Numbered from the stretch's first letter, positions 33,635 through 42,905 are shown. The stretch is 64,000 nucleotides of DNA from JALYZC01 sp963725645 (GCA_963725645.1 CAVRZD010000002.1:1373772-1437771); one strand, 5' to 3'. The notes: a model not told the origin generated them from the sequence alone. Program-made: numbers and translations.

Positions 33635-34654
33635 ATGCCTGACAACGTCGAGAACATGATCATCGTCGGAAGCGGCCCGGCCGGCTACACGGCCGCGCTG
33701 TACACGGCGCGCGCCAACCTCGATCCGCTCGTGATCGAAGGTTTCCTCTGGGGCGGGCTGCTCCAGCAGACGACGGACGTGGAGAATTACCCAGGCTACC
33801 CCGAGGGGGTCATGGGCCCCGAGATGATGCAGCAGTTCCGCAATCAGGCCGAGCGCTTCGGCGCTCGCTTCCTCACCGACCAGGCCACGAGCCTCGAGCT
33901 CGCCGACGAGCCCGGCGGGATCCACACGGTGTTCGTTGGGGACGAGGCCCACCGCGCCCGTACCGTGGTGCTCGCAATGGGGGCCGAGCACCGCAAGCTC
34001 GACATCGGCGGGGAGGAGGAGCTCGGCGGCCGCGGGGTGTCCTACTGCGCGACGTGCGACGCGGCGTTCTTCAAGGACCGCGAGACGATCATCGTCGGCG
34101 GCGGCGACTCGGCCATGGAGGAGGCGATCTTCCTGGCCAAGTTCGCGTCCAAGGTGACGATCGTGCACCGGCGCGACGAGTTCCGCGCCTCGAAGATCAT
34201 GCTCGAGCGCGCGCGCGAGCTCGGCAACATCGAGTTCCTCACGCCGTACGTGGTGGAGGAGTTCGTGGCCGGCGACGACGGCGCGCTCGGCCACGCCGTG
34301 GTGCGCAACCTGGACACCGACGAGACGCGCGACCTCCCGATGGCCGGCGCCTTCATCGCCATCGGCCACGAGCCGCAGTCGGAGATCGTCGCCGGCCAGG
34401 TCGAGATCGACGACGATGGCTACGTCGTCACCGTGGGCAAGTCGACCGTGACCAATCGGCCCGGCGTGTTCGCCGCCGGCGACCTCGTCGATCACACCTA
34501 CCGCCAGGCCGTCACGGCGGCCGGGACCGGCTGCCAGGCCGCGCTCGACGCCGAGTGGTACCTGCGCGACACCCCTGAGGTGCCGGTGCCCGAGGCGATG
34601 CCCGCCGCGCCTCCGCCCGAGGCCCAGTGGGCCCCGGCGAAGCCGCGCGCCTGA
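33635..34654 (+). CDS. trxB: Thioredoxin reductase
   Basis: 339 residues. FAD-binding IIVGSGPAGYTAALYTARA at the N-terminus, redox-active Cys138 and Cys141 in SYCATCDAAFF, the NADPH motif IIVGGGDSAMEEAIFLA with HRRDEFRASK, and the C-terminal FAD block GVFAAGDLVDHTYRQAVTAAG (two runs) are all intact. It reduces thioredoxin with NADPH in the cytosol. A Pro/Ala-rich tail of about 25 residues extends beyond the usual end. No thioredoxin gene follows; the next gene is convergent. Confidence 0.95.
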   Translation: MPDNVENMIIVGSGPAGYTAALYTARANLDPLVIEGFLWGGLLQQTTDVENYPGYPEGVMGPEMMQQFRNQAERFGARFLTDQATSLELADEPGGIHTVFVGDEAHRARTVVLAMGAEHRKLDIGGEEELGGRGVSYCATCDAAFFKDRETIIVGGGDSAMEEAIFLAKFASKVTIVHRRDEFRASKIMLERARELGNIEFLTPYVVEEFVAGDDGALGHAVVRNLDTDETRDLPMAGAFIAIGHEPQSEIVAGQVEIDDDGYVVTVGKSTVTNRPGVFAAGDLVDHTYRQAVTAAGTGCQAALDAEWYLRDTPEVPVPEAMPAAPPPEAQWAPAKPRA

Positions 34655-34678
34655 CCGCGAGGTCGGTTCAGAACCCCG

Positions 34679-35728
34679 CTAGGCGTCCGGCGGCAGCGTC
34701 CGCACCTCGATGCGGCGCCGCGGCAGCCGTGCGCACGCGCGCGCGACCGTGTGGTGGACGACGTGCCGGCGCAGGAACGGACGCAGCCTGGCGAAGGCCT
34801 CGTCGCCGGTCATCGGCCGCCCCTGGGTGCGCACGCGCAGGCGGTCCGCCTCGGCGTCGCGCGCGGGCCCGCCCACCAGTGTCTTCTGCCCGTCGTGGAC
34901 CCGGAAGGCGCCGAGGAATCGCGGCACCCGCACGATCCTCGCCCCGCCATCCGCGAGGCGCAGCAGCAGATCCCAATCGAGCGCGAATTGGAAGCTGGGG
35001 TCGATCTGCCCGCCGGCGCGCTCCCATGCCGTCCTGCGCCAGAAGAGCGTCTCCTGCGGCACGTAGTCGCCGAGCGCGAGCACGCGCTCGTCGTGCGGAG
35101 GCACGACCCACAGGCCGACCTGCCGGTCGCGGTCGTCGATCAGCACGCGGTGGCCGTAGACGGCGTCCACCTCGGGGTGCGCCTGCAGGTAGGACGCCAC
35201 GTAGGCGAGGGCCCCGGGCAGCAGCAGGTCGTCGGAGTTGAGGTAGGCCATGATCTCGCCGGTGGTGCGCGCGAAGCCGCGGTTGAGTGCGTCCCCCTGG
35301 CCGCCGTCGGGCTCCGACGTCCAGCCCGACAGCGCGTCCTCGTAGCGGCGCAGGATCTCCACTGTGCCGTCGTCCGAGCCGCCGTCCTGCACGACGTATT
35401 CGAGGTTCGGATAACCCTGGGACACCACGCTGTAGATCGTGCGCTCGATGAAGCGACCCTGCTGGAAGGACGGCGTCACGATCGAGATCCGCGGCGCCGG
35501 CGACGGCGGGTCGGCCTGCAGGTAGGAGCTCGGGACACGCAGCGGCTCGGGCGCGTACTGGCGCAGCTCACCGAGGCGCGGGGAGGACCACGCCCGCAGG
35601 CGCGCGCGCACGCCGGTGCGCGCGGCGTCGCTCTCGGCCTGCTCGCGCAGCGCCGCCTCGACGTCCTGCAGGCGCGCGGTGACCTCCTCGAGCCGTTCGA
35701 GCAGCCGGCGGGTCTCGTCGGATTCCAT
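34679..35728 (-). CDS. Family 2 glycosyltransferase with N-terminal coiled coil
   Basis: 349 residues. Residues 1-45 form a heptad-rich helix (RRLLERLEEVTARLQDVEAAL). The GT-A domain follows: ISIVTPSFQQGRFIERTIYS, QDGGSDDGTVEIL, and the DxD-type NSDDLLLPGAL. DWDLLLRLADGG is the ED-like acceptor region. It adds a sugar from a nucleotide donor to an envelope glycan or lipid, details unknown. The ATG overlaps the stop codon of the PHP gene (TGATG), so the two are coupled. Confidence 0.85.
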   Translation of the reverse strand: MESDETRRLLERLEEVTARLQDVEAALREQAESDAARTGVRARLRAWSSPRLGELRQYAPEPLRVPSSYLQADPPSPAPRISIVTPSFQQGRFIERTIYSVVSQGYPNLEYVVQDGGSDDGTVEILRRYEDALSGWTSEPDGGQGDALNRGFARTTGEIMAYLNSDDLLLPGALAYVASYLQAHPEVDAVYGHRVLIDDRDRQVGLWVVPPHDERVLALGDYVPQETLFWRRTAWERAGGQIDPSFQFALDWDLLLRLADGGARIVRVPRFLGAFRVHDGQKTLVGGPARDAEADRLRVRTQGRPMTGDEAFARLRPFLRRHVVHHTVARACARLPRRRIEVRTLPPDA

Positions 35729-36780
35729 CAGCGCAGGTAGACGGGGTTGGAGAGAATCCAGGTGCGCCGCGCGCCGTGGACGTGGAGCCGCGCGTCGAGA
35801 CGGTACGCGCCGGGGCGGTCGGCGGCGTGCTCGAGAATGGTGCCATGGACGTGGGCGACGGGCTCCCCGTCGCGCAGCAGCGTCAGCTCGGCGGGGAGGG
35901 GCACGCGGGCCTCGAGGATCTGACCCTCGGCCCACGCCGACTCGCCGCCCATCGGCACCGCGCCGGGACCGCGGGCGGCGAATGCGAAGCCGTGCGCCCG
36001 CCCGAACGAGTCCATCGCGAGGTAGCAGTGGCCGGCGCGCAGCGCCGCGTAGACGGCGTCGCGGTCGACCAGGGGTTCGCCGGTGCGCGGCCGGTCCAGC
36101 AGCACGTGGGTGCGCAGATGCGAGAAGGAGCGTCGGTAGGACATCAGGCGCAGCGGGACGCGCCCGCCGACGCGAACCCCGATCTGGTGGGCGTCGACCC
36201 CGCCGATGGCGACGACGGGCCGGCGGGCGAGCAGGGCGTCCCAGCCGCGCACGTTCCGCTCCGGCGGGCCGGTCACCACGCGCTCGGGGCGGGCGACGAA
36301 GCGCACCACGTCGCGGATCGAGGCGAGCCCCTCCGCCGTGTCGGTGACGAAGCTCCACAGTTCGATGCCGGTGTAGCCGGGCGCGTCGAGGTCGTCCCAC
36401 GGCATCCCGGGCCCGGCTCGCCGGAAGCGTGCCGACCCCTCCGAGAACGGATGGGCGAGGAAGCCGAACCCCCCGGCCTCGGCGACGGCGGCCACGATCT
36501 CGGCGGGTCCCAGGCCGTCGTGATCGATCTCCTCGTCGATTCCGAACGCGAGGTAGTGGTTGCCCTGCTTCGGTGAGACCTCCTCGCCCACGCACATCAG
36601 CACGCGTCCGTGGTAGCGCTCGCCGCCGCGCCGGCGGGCGTCGAGCGAGTCGTGGTCGGTCAGCAGCACGACGTCGACGCCGGCGCGAGCGGCCTGTGCG
36701 GCGATCTGCTCGACGGTGCCCGTCCCGTCGGAGTGGACCGAATGGGCGTGCACCACGCACGTGACGTCGATGACCGGCAC
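35728..36780 (-). CDS. PHP-domain metal-dependent phosphoesterase-like protein
   Basis: About 350 residues. Metal ligands are visible in VVHAHSVHSDG (HxH), LTDHDSLDA, GFLAHPFSE and GVDAHQ, the set found in PHP hydrolases. The C-terminal ~120 residues form a beta-sandwich-like extension (VPLPAELTLLRDGEPVAHVHG). PHP proteins hydrolyse phosphomonoesters or small nucleotides. Coupling to a glycosyltransferase suggests a sugar-phosphate role, but that is inference. The GTG at 36780 follows TACCGT by 8 bases. Confidence 0.82.
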   Translation of the reverse strand: MPVIDVTCVVHAHSVHSDGTGTVEQIAAQAARAGVDVVLLTDHDSLDARRRGGERYHGRVLMCVGEEVSPKQGNHYLAFGIDEEIDHDGLGPAEIVAAVAEAGGFGFLAHPFSEGSARFRRAGPGMPWDDLDAPGYTGIELWSFVTDTAEGLASIRDVVRFVARPERVVTGPPERNVRGWDALLARRPVVAIGGVDAHQIGVRVGGRVPLRLMSYRRSFSHLRTHVLLDRPRTGEPLVDRDAVYAALRAGHCYLAMDSFGRAHGFAFAARGPGAVPMGGESAWAEGQILEARVPLPAELTLLRDGEPVAHVHGTILEHAADRPGAYRLDARLHVHGARRTWILSNPVYLR

Positions 36781-36788
36781 GGCGGGGA

Positions 36789-36794
36789 ACGGTA
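36789..36794 (-). promoter_or_regulatory. Putative -10 hexamer of the PHP-GT2 operon
   Basis: TACCGT on the minus strand, 8-base spacer to GTG 36780. Confidence 0.4.
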
Positions 36795-36824
36795 GAGGTG
36801 CGAGTCCACCGCGCGTCGAGCGCC

Positions 36825-36830
36825 TAGACT
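36825..36830 (+). promoter_or_regulatory. Putative -10 hexamer of fcl
   Basis: TAGACT, 7-base spacer to GTG 36838. Confidence 0.5.
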
Positions 36831-36837
36831 CGAGGCC

Positions 36838-37809
36838 GTGCCGGACCACATCGACGGCCGACGGTTGCTGGTCACGGGCGGCGCCGGGTTCCTCGGCCGG
36901 CCTGTGTGCGAGCGCCTGGCGGCGCGCGCGGCCGCGAGCGTCTTCGTGCCCCGTCGCGCCGAGTTCGACCTGACCGATCCCCGCGACGTCGCACGCGCCT
37001 TCGAGGCGGCCGCGCCCGACACCGTGATCCACCTCGCCGCGGAGGTCGGCGGGATCGGCGCCAACCGCGACAACCCCGGCCGCTTCTTCTACGCCAACAT
37101 GGCAATGGGGCTGCACCTGATCGAGGAGGCCCGGCGGCGCGGCGTGAAGAAGTTCGTGCAGGCGGGCACCGTGTGCGCCTACCCGAAGCTCACGCCCGTC
37201 CCATTCTCGGAGGAGCACCTGTGGGACGGGTTCCCGGAGGAGACCAACGCCCCCTACGGTGTCGCCAAGAAGGCGCTGCTGGTCATGCTCCAGGCCTATC
37301 GAGAGCAGTACGGCCTGAACGGGATCTACCTGCTGCCGGTGAACCTGTACGGCCCCGGCGACGACTTCGACCCGCGCTCCAGCCACGTGATCCCGGCGCT
37401 GATCCGCCGCTGCGAGGAGGCGCGCCTGGCCGGCGCGGAGTCGATCACCTGCTGGGGAACCGGCCGCGCGTCGCGCGAGTTCCTGTACGTCGAGGACTGC
37501 GCCGAGGCGATCGTGCGGGCGACCGAGCGCTACGACGGCGCGGAGCCGGTCAACGTCGGTTCCGGCCAGGAGATCACGATCCGCGAGCTGACCGAGCGAA
37601 TCGCCGCGCTCACCGGCTTCACCGGCGAGCTGCTGTGGGACTCCAATCAGCCCGACGGCCAGCCGCGGCGCCGCCTCGACACGTCGCGCGCGCGGGACCG
37701 GTTCGGCTTCGAGGCATCCACGCCGCTCGAGGACGGGCTGCGCCGGACGATCGAGTGGTTCCGCGCCAGGGCGCAGGAGCCCGGCTCTCGCACCGCGGCT
37801 GTACGCTAG
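36838..37809 (+). CDS. fcl: GDP-L-fucose synthase
   Basis: 323 residues. The Rossmann motif LLVTGGAGFLGRPVCERL, the family block HLAAEVGGIGANRDNP, AGTVCAYPK and APYGVAKKALL (Tyr140, Lys144) identify the GDP-4-keto-6-deoxymannose 3,5-epimerase/4-reductase. It makes GDP-L-fucose with NADPH. The partner GDP-mannose 4,6-dehydratase (gmd) is not in the window. It probably supplies donor sugar for the envelope glycosyltransferase opposite. Confidence 0.88.
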   Translation: MPDHIDGRRLLVTGGAGFLGRPVCERLAARAAASVFVPRRAEFDLTDPRDVARAFEAAAPDTVIHLAAEVGGIGANRDNPGRFFYANMAMGLHLIEEARRRGVKKFVQAGTVCAYPKLTPVPFSEEHLWDGFPEETNAPYGVAKKALLVMLQAYREQYGLNGIYLLPVNLYGPGDDFDPRSSHVIPALIRRCEEARLAGAESITCWGTGRASREFLYVEDCAEAIVRATERYDGAEPVNVGSGQEITIRELTERIAALTGFTGELLWDSNQPDGQPRRRLDTSRARDRFGFEASTPLEDGLRRTIEWFRARAQEPGSRTAAVR

Positions 37810-37837
37810 CCGCGAGTCCACCGCCAGAGGGAGCCAC

Positions 37838-38959
37838 ATGGCCGCCATCGAGAGTCCGGAGAAGGTCGGGATCCGTCCCGTCCACGAGTTCGACGAGGCG
37901 CAGGCGACGTGGCCGCGCGGGGATCGCCCGGCGGCCCTGCGCGAGGCGGCCGGCGAGTTCCGCGAGCGGTTCAAGGGCCAGGGCGAGGTGCTGGCGATCC
38001 GCACGATCGATCTCGTGTCCGCGGGCTACCCGGCGACGTTCGCGTTCCACGGCGCGGCGCGTGGCGTGAACCCGTACGTGAACATCCTCAACCGTCTCGT
38101 CGTGATCCAGTTCGAGGACTTCGAAGGCGAGCGCCGGACGATGGTGTGGGAGCCGACGATCCCCGAGGGGTCGGCCGAGGCGCCGTTCTACGAGCAGCTG
38201 CTCGCACGCTTCGGCGAGTGGATCTCCTACAACGTGCTCACGACCGAGTACCACACGGTCGAGCAGGCGCTCGCCGTGGTCGGGCTGGCACCGGCCGACG
38301 TGGACTTCGTCTCCTTCGATCACCTTCACGTGCAGGACCTGCGCATCACGATGGGGACGACCGAGCCGATCCCGGGCGAGAACGAGCCGCGCGCGCCGTT
38401 CTTCCCCAACGCGAAGTTCGTGTGCCAGCGCAAGGAGGTCGACACCTTCAAGGCGGTGCACCCGACGCAGTGGGCCTGGTACGTCCCCGGCGGGATGGAC
38501 CACGTGATCGAGGACAACCTCGTGCTGGTGGACGGCGACGTCGAGCTCGGCGTCGGCTGCGCGCTGGTCTTCACGCCCGGGCACACCGACGGCAACCAGT
38601 CGCTGTGCGTCAACACGCCCGACGGCGTCTGGGTGTCCTCCGAGAACGGCGTCGCCGCGGACTCCTGGCACCCGCACCTGTCGAAGATCCCCGGGGTGCG
38701 CAAGTGGGCCGAGTTCTTCGGCCGCGAGGTGATCATGAACGCCAACACGCTCGAGGACTCGATCGACCAGTACGACTCGATGATCAAGGAGAAGGCGCTC
38801 GCGGACGTCAACCGGCGCGACCCGCGCTGGCAGAACGTGTTCCCGTCCAGCGAGCTCGCGCCGCTGCGCCGCCAGTGGCCGATCGTGCCGACCTTCCTGT
38901 ACGGCGGCATGAACTACGGACGCATCGAGGCGCCGGCGGGCGCCAACGGCAAGGCGTAG
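37838..38959 (+). CDS. Metallo-beta-lactamase-fold protein with divergent metal motif
   Basis: 373 residues. VDFVSFDHLHVQDLR stands where MBL hydrolases have HxHxDH, and CALVFTPGHTDGNQSL gives the second His region. The first His and the Asp-His pair are altered, so metal binding may be incomplete or arranged differently. An N-terminal ~100-residue part (GYPATFAFHGAARGVNPYVN) and a long C-terminal tail are unlike lactonases. GAGGGAGCCAC provides a Shine-Dalgarno before ATG 37838. Function not known. Confidence 0.72.
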   Translation: MAAIESPEKVGIRPVHEFDEAQATWPRGDRPAALREAAGEFRERFKGQGEVLAIRTIDLVSAGYPATFAFHGAARGVNPYVNILNRLVVIQFEDFEGERRTMVWEPTIPEGSAEAPFYEQLLARFGEWISYNVLTTEYHTVEQALAVVGLAPADVDFVSFDHLHVQDLRITMGTTEPIPGENEPRAPFFPNAKFVCQRKEVDTFKAVHPTQWAWYVPGGMDHVIEDNLVLVDGDVELGVGCALVFTPGHTDGNQSLCVNTPDGVWVSSENGVAADSWHPHLSKIPGVRKWAEFFGREVIMNANTLEDSIDQYDSMIKEKALADVNRRDPRWQNVFPSSELAPLRRQWPIVPTFLYGGMNYGRIEAPAGANGKA

Positions 38960-38964
38960 GCCGG

Positions 38965-39585
38965 CTAGCGCGTCTGGGCGCCCTCGAGCTCGAGCAGGAA
39001 GCGCTTGCGCTCCACGCCGCCGCCGTAGCCGCCGAGCGCGCCGCCGGTGCGCAGCACGCGGTGGCACGGGACGACGATCGGGATCGGGTTGGCTCCGAGC
39101 GCGTTACCGGCGGCGCGCACGGCGCGCTCGCTCCCTGCGCGCGTGGCCACCTCGCGATAGGTGGAGGCCCCGCCGTACGGGATCCGCGCCGTGGCGCGGA
39201 GCACGCGACGCGTGAAGCCGTGGGTGAGGCGCCAGTCCACCGGCGTGTCGAACGCCCGCCGCGTGCCGGCGAAGTACTCGTCGAGCTCGCGCCGCACGGG
39301 GTCGAGCCGGGCGGGCGCCTCGACCACCCGCGGGGACACGCGGGTCGCCAGGCGATCGAGCAGCCGCTCGAGCTCACCGTCCTCGTAGGAGACGGTGACG
39401 AGCCCGCGCGACGTGGTCGCCACGAGCAGATCCCCGATCGGCGACGGCTCGACGGCGTAGGCGACGTCGGCCGCGCCGGTCTCGCCGGCGCGCTCGGCGG
39501 CGCGCCGAGCCGCCGCGGCCGCGGCGTCGGGGTGTGCGCGGGGGGCTGTGCGCGACAGGGCGCGCTCGAGGTCGTCGGGAGTCAC
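38965..39585 (-). CDS. ogt: Methylated-DNA-[protein]-cysteine S-methyltransferase
   Basis: 206 residues. The acceptor Cys174 lies in IPIVVPCHRVLR, followed by GALGGYGGGVERKRFLLELE; the helix-turn-helix segment IPYGGASTYREVATRAG is complete. It removes alkyl groups from O6-alkylguanine in a suicide reaction. A ~35-residue N-terminal extension precedes the Ada/Ogt core. The GTG start overlaps the TGA of the ECF sigma gene as GTGA, placing it at the end of a four-gene operon. Confidence 0.92.
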   Translation of the reverse strand: MTPDDLERALSRTAPRAHPDAAAAAARRAAERAGETGAADVAYAVEPSPIGDLLVATTSRGLVTVSYEDGELERLLDRLATRVSPRVVEAPARLDPVRRELDEYFAGTRRAFDTPVDWRLTHGFTRRVLRATARIPYGGASTYREVATRAGSERAVRAAGNALGANPIPIVVPCHRVLRTGGALGGYGGGVERKRFLLELEGAQTR

Positions 39586-40103
39586 GGAGTTCGGTCCTTC
39601 CTGAGTTTGGTCAGTGCCTCATGGAGACTGCGCCGCGCCGCCGCCTCCGAGGAGCCCATGACCGCGGCCGCCTCGGCGTGGGGGAGATCGACGACGAAGC
39701 GAAGCACGACGGCGGCCCGCTGCTTGTCGGGCAGCGCGCGGACCGCCGCCCACAGCTCCGGGTCGTCGCCGGCGGCGCGCAGCGCGGGGTCCTCGGCGCC
39801 GCCGCGATCGACCTCGGCCACCGGCACCGCTCGGCGTCCGCATGCCCGGTGGGCGTCGATCGCCTTGCGGTGCGCGATCGTCAGCAGCCATCCGCGCACG
39901 TTGGAATCCGGCCGCAGCCGGGGATACGCGCGCAGCGCCGCGATGAACGTCTCCTGGAAGCAGTCGTCGGCGTCGTTCGGGCCGGCGGCGGCGAGCAGGA
40001 AGCGGTGCACCGCGTCGCGGTGCTCGTCGAGCACGCGTTGGAACGGCGGCAGCGTCACGCCCACAGAACGCCGCGGCCGCGCCGTGCGTGAGGTGCGGCT
40101 CAC
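39582..40103 (-). CDS. ECF-family RNA polymerase sigma factor
   Basis: About 173 residues. Region 2 (FQRVLDEHRDAVHRFLL, then DADDCFQETFIAALRAYPRL and NVRGWLLTIAHRKAIDAHR) and region 4 (LPDKQRAAVVLRFVVDLPHA, then MGSSEAAARRSLHEALTKLR) are both present. There is no anti-sigma gene next to it. GTG 40103 overlaps the stop of the hydroxyacyl-CoA dehydrogenase, and its own stop overlaps ogt, so all three are coupled. An internal GTG (TLPPFQRVL) would also give a full sigma. Confidence 0.87.
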   Translation of the reverse strand: MSRTSRTARPRRSVGVTLPPFQRVLDEHRDAVHRFLLAAAGPNDADDCFQETFIAALRAYPRLRPDSNVRGWLLTIAHRKAIDAHRACGRRAVPVAEVDRGGAEDPALRAAGDDPELWAAVRALPDKQRAAVVLRFVVDLPHAEAAAVMGSSEAAARRSLHEALTKLRKDRTP

Positions 40104-41713
40104 GAGTCGTGGTCGAAGAAGCCGGCGCCCGTCGCGTGGCCGAGCCGGCCGGCCCACACGTGATGGCGCAGCAGCGGCGCGGCCCGGTAGCGCTCCTCGC
40201 GGTACTCGTCGGCCAGCGCGTCGAGCACCGCGAGCACGTGGTCCAGGCCGATCGTGTCGGCCCAGTGCAGCGGCCCGCGCGGGTGGTTCAGGCCCAGGAG
40301 CATGCCCGCGTCGATGTCTTCGGCGCTGCCCACGCCCTCGCGCAGCGCGAAGGCCGCCTCGTTGACGAGCTGGCAGACGATCCGCCCGAGCACGAGCCCC
40401 GGCGCGTCGCCGACCCACTCGACGTGCTTGCCGAGCGTGGTGAACAGCTCCTCGCTGCGCTCGACGGCGGCGTCGACGGTGGCCGGGCCGCGCGTCAGCT
40501 CGACCAGCCGCAGGATTCCAGCGGCGGCAGCGCGTGGAAGCCCGGCCGCCGCGCCGCCCGGATCGAGCGCGGCCAGCGAGCCCTCCGCGCACAGGATCGC
40601 CTGCGGCGCCGCCCTGCAGCGGAGGATCGTCGGGCTCGGCGCCGCAGTCGAGGATCAGCCACGGCGGCTCGCTCCGCGGGGTCCTGGCGCGCCGCGGCGC
40701 GTCGTAGCCCGCGCGCTCGGCGCGCCGCGCGCAGCTCGTTCGCCAGCACGCCCTCGCCGGCGACCACGAGCGCCCGGCCCTCGCCCCCGCCGACGGGCGG
40801 CGGGTCCGGGTCCTCGGGCCGATGGGGCCCGGAGCGGTAGTCGTAGTAACCGCGCCCGGCCTTGCGCCCGTGGCGCCCGGCGGCGACCAGCCGCGCGGTG
40901 ATCGTGCGACGGGCGCCAGCGCGGCTCGCCGAAGCGACAGCTCGTAGAAGCGAGCGGGACACGTCGAGGCCGACGTCGACGCCGACGAGGTCCATCAGCT
41001 CGAAGGGGCCCATGCGGAAGCCGCCGCCCAGCCGGCAGATGCGGTCGATCCGCTCGACGGTGGCGACGCGCTCGCCGAGCAGGCGCAGCGCCTCCAGCCC
41101 GAACGGCCGCCCGCAGCGGTTGACGAGGAAACCCGGGCCCGTCGGCCGCGACGATCACGCGCTTGCCCATCGCCTCGCCGGCCGCGCGCGCGACGTCCAT
41201 GGCCCGCTCGCTCGGAGGCGTCGCCGGCGATCACCTCGACGAGTCGCATCACCGGCGCGGGGTTGAAGAAGTGCATGCCGACGACGCGCCCGGGATTGGT
41301 CGCGGCGGCCGCGATCGCCGTCACCGGCAGCGAGGAGGTGTTCGTGGCCAGCACGCAGTCCGGCGCGACGACCGCCGACAGCCGCTCGTAGAGCTCGTGC
41401 TTGAGCGTCGAGCGACTCCGGTGCGGCCTCGATCACCAGCTCGCAGGCGCGCGAGGTCCTCGAGGCGCTCGGCCGGCTGCGAGGCGCTCGCGCGGCCGCC
41501 GCGGCGTCGTCGGCGCGACCAGCGCTCGCGCTCGACGCCGCGCTCGAGCTGGTGCGTCGATGCCGCTCGACGCCGCGCGCGAGCGCCTCGGGCAGCGGGT
41601 CGTGCAGCAGCGTGCGCGCGCCCGGCCTGCAGGCACGCGAGCTGGGCGATGCCCGCGCCCATCGTGCCGGCGCCGACGACGCCGATGACCCCCGGCGCCG
41701 GACCGCCGGCCAC
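40100..41713 (-). CDS. 3-hydroxyacyl-CoA dehydrogenase with duplicated C-terminal domain, frameshifted
   Basis: About 535 residues. GVIGVVGAGTMGAGIAQLA binds NAD, ATNTSSLPVTAIA and VGMHFFNPAPVMRLVEVI carry the catalytic region, and two HCDH C-terminal domains follow (GPFELMDLVGVDVGLDVSRS and HPRGPLHWADTIGLDHVLAVL). Length and duplication resemble PaaH/FadB-type 3-hydroxybutyryl- or 3-hydroxyadipyl-CoA dehydrogenases. At least seven frame changes occur at 40,500-41,690, yet all conserved blocks survive. The GTG lies 1 base after the acyl-CoA dehydrogenase stop codon. Confidence 0.83.
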
Positions 41714-41714
41714 G

Positions 41715-42889
41715 CTACTCCGGGATCAGCGCGTTGATCCCGGTCGCCGCGCGGCCGATGATCAGCTTCTGGATCTGCGACGTGCCCTCGTACAGCGTGG
41801 TCACGCGCACGTCGCGGAAGTAGCGCTCGACCGGGTGGTCGTCGACGTAGCCCGAGCCGCCGTGCACCTGGATCGCCGTGTTCGCGCACCACGGCGCGGC
41901 CTCGGTGGCGTGGTAGCTTGGCGATCGAGGTCTCGGTCGTGTTGGGCTCGCCGCGGTCCTTGAGGAAGCCCGCGCGCCAGACGAGCATCCGCGAGGCCTC
42001 GGTCTTGACGACCATGTCGGCGATCATCGCCTGGACGAGCTGGAAGCGAGGCGATCGGGCGGCCGAACTGCACGCGCTCCTTGCTGTAGGCGACCGACTC
42101 GTCGACGCAGCCCTGGCAGATGCCGACGCAGCCGGCGGCCACGGAGTAGCGCCCGGAGTCGAGCGCGCGACATCGCGATCTTGAAGCCGTCGCCGACCTC
42201 GCCGAGCAGCCCGTCCGTCGGGGACCTCGACGTCGTCGAGCGAGATCGCGGCCGTGTCGGAGCCGTGCAGGCCCATCTTGCCCGTGGATCTCCTGGGCGG
42301 AGAAGCCGGGCTGGTCGGTGTCGACGAGGAAGCAGGCGAGCCCGCGGTGCCTGAGCTCGGGGTCGGTCTGGGCGAAGATCAGCGCCACCTTGGCGTGGTT
42401 GCCCATCGAGATCCACATCTTGTGCGCCGCTGATGACCCAGCCGCCGTCGTCGGTCTTCGTCGCGCGCGCGTCTTCTGGTTGGCGGCGTCCGAGCCGGTG
42501 TCGGGCTCGGTGAGGCCGAAGCAGCCCAGCCACTCGCCGCGAGCAGAGCTTCGGGCAGGTACTTCTGCTTCTGCTCCTCGGTGCCCCAGCGCAGGATCGC
42601 CGAGCACACGAGCGAGGTCTGCACCGAGATGACCGTGCGCATCGCCGAGTCGCCGCGCCCGATCTCCTCGACGATCAGTCCGTAGGTGAGGTAGTCGAGC
42701 CCGGCGCCGCCGTACTCCCGCGGCACGATCGCGCCGAGGTAGCCCTGGTCGGCGATCTTGCCGACGAGCTCGACGTCGAAGTGGTGGTTGCGGTCGTTGT
42801 CGCGCGCCGCGCGGGACGATCTCGTTGTCGGTGAAGTCCCGCGCCGTCTCGCGGATCAGCGTCTGCTCGTCGGTCAGGTCGAAGTCCAT
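41715..42889 (-). CDS. Acyl-CoA dehydrogenase, heavily frameshifted
   Basis: About 390 residues. MDFDLTDEQTLIRETARDF opens the fold; ECSGEWLGCFGLTEPDTGSD-like FAD/substrate region, KMWISMGNHAKVALIFAQTD, RVQFGRPIASFQLVQ and the C-terminal HGGSGYVDDHPVERYFRDVR with TLYEGTSQIQKLIIGR are found in different frames. It is an FAD enzyme of beta-oxidation or related pathways. About eight single-base insertions are needed to explain the frames. Example: CACGGGCAAG near 42285 should be CACGGCAAG. The start follows TAGTAT. Confidence 0.85.
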
Positions 42890-42899
42890 GGCCGCGGGG

Positions 42900-42905
42900 A
42901 TACTA
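42900..42905 (-). promoter_or_regulatory. Putative -10 hexamer of the acyl-CoA dehydrogenase operon
   Basis: TAGTAT on the minus strand, 10 bases before ATG 42889. Its TAG is also the stop codon of the upstream SnoaL-like gene. Confidence 0.4.

Noticed and set aside
34679..36760. A single 690-codon minus-strand frame covering glycosyltransferase and PHP regions
   Set aside because: The PHP protein is read in a different frame and its TGA overlaps the glycosyltransferase ATG. Two coupled genes explain the region; the upstream part of this frame is a shadow.
40500..42850. Pseudogene cluster of acyl-CoA genes
   Set aside because: All catalytic motifs survive in adjacent frames, there are no internal deletions, and similar single-base shifts occur in unrelated genes elsewhere; sequence error is the better account.
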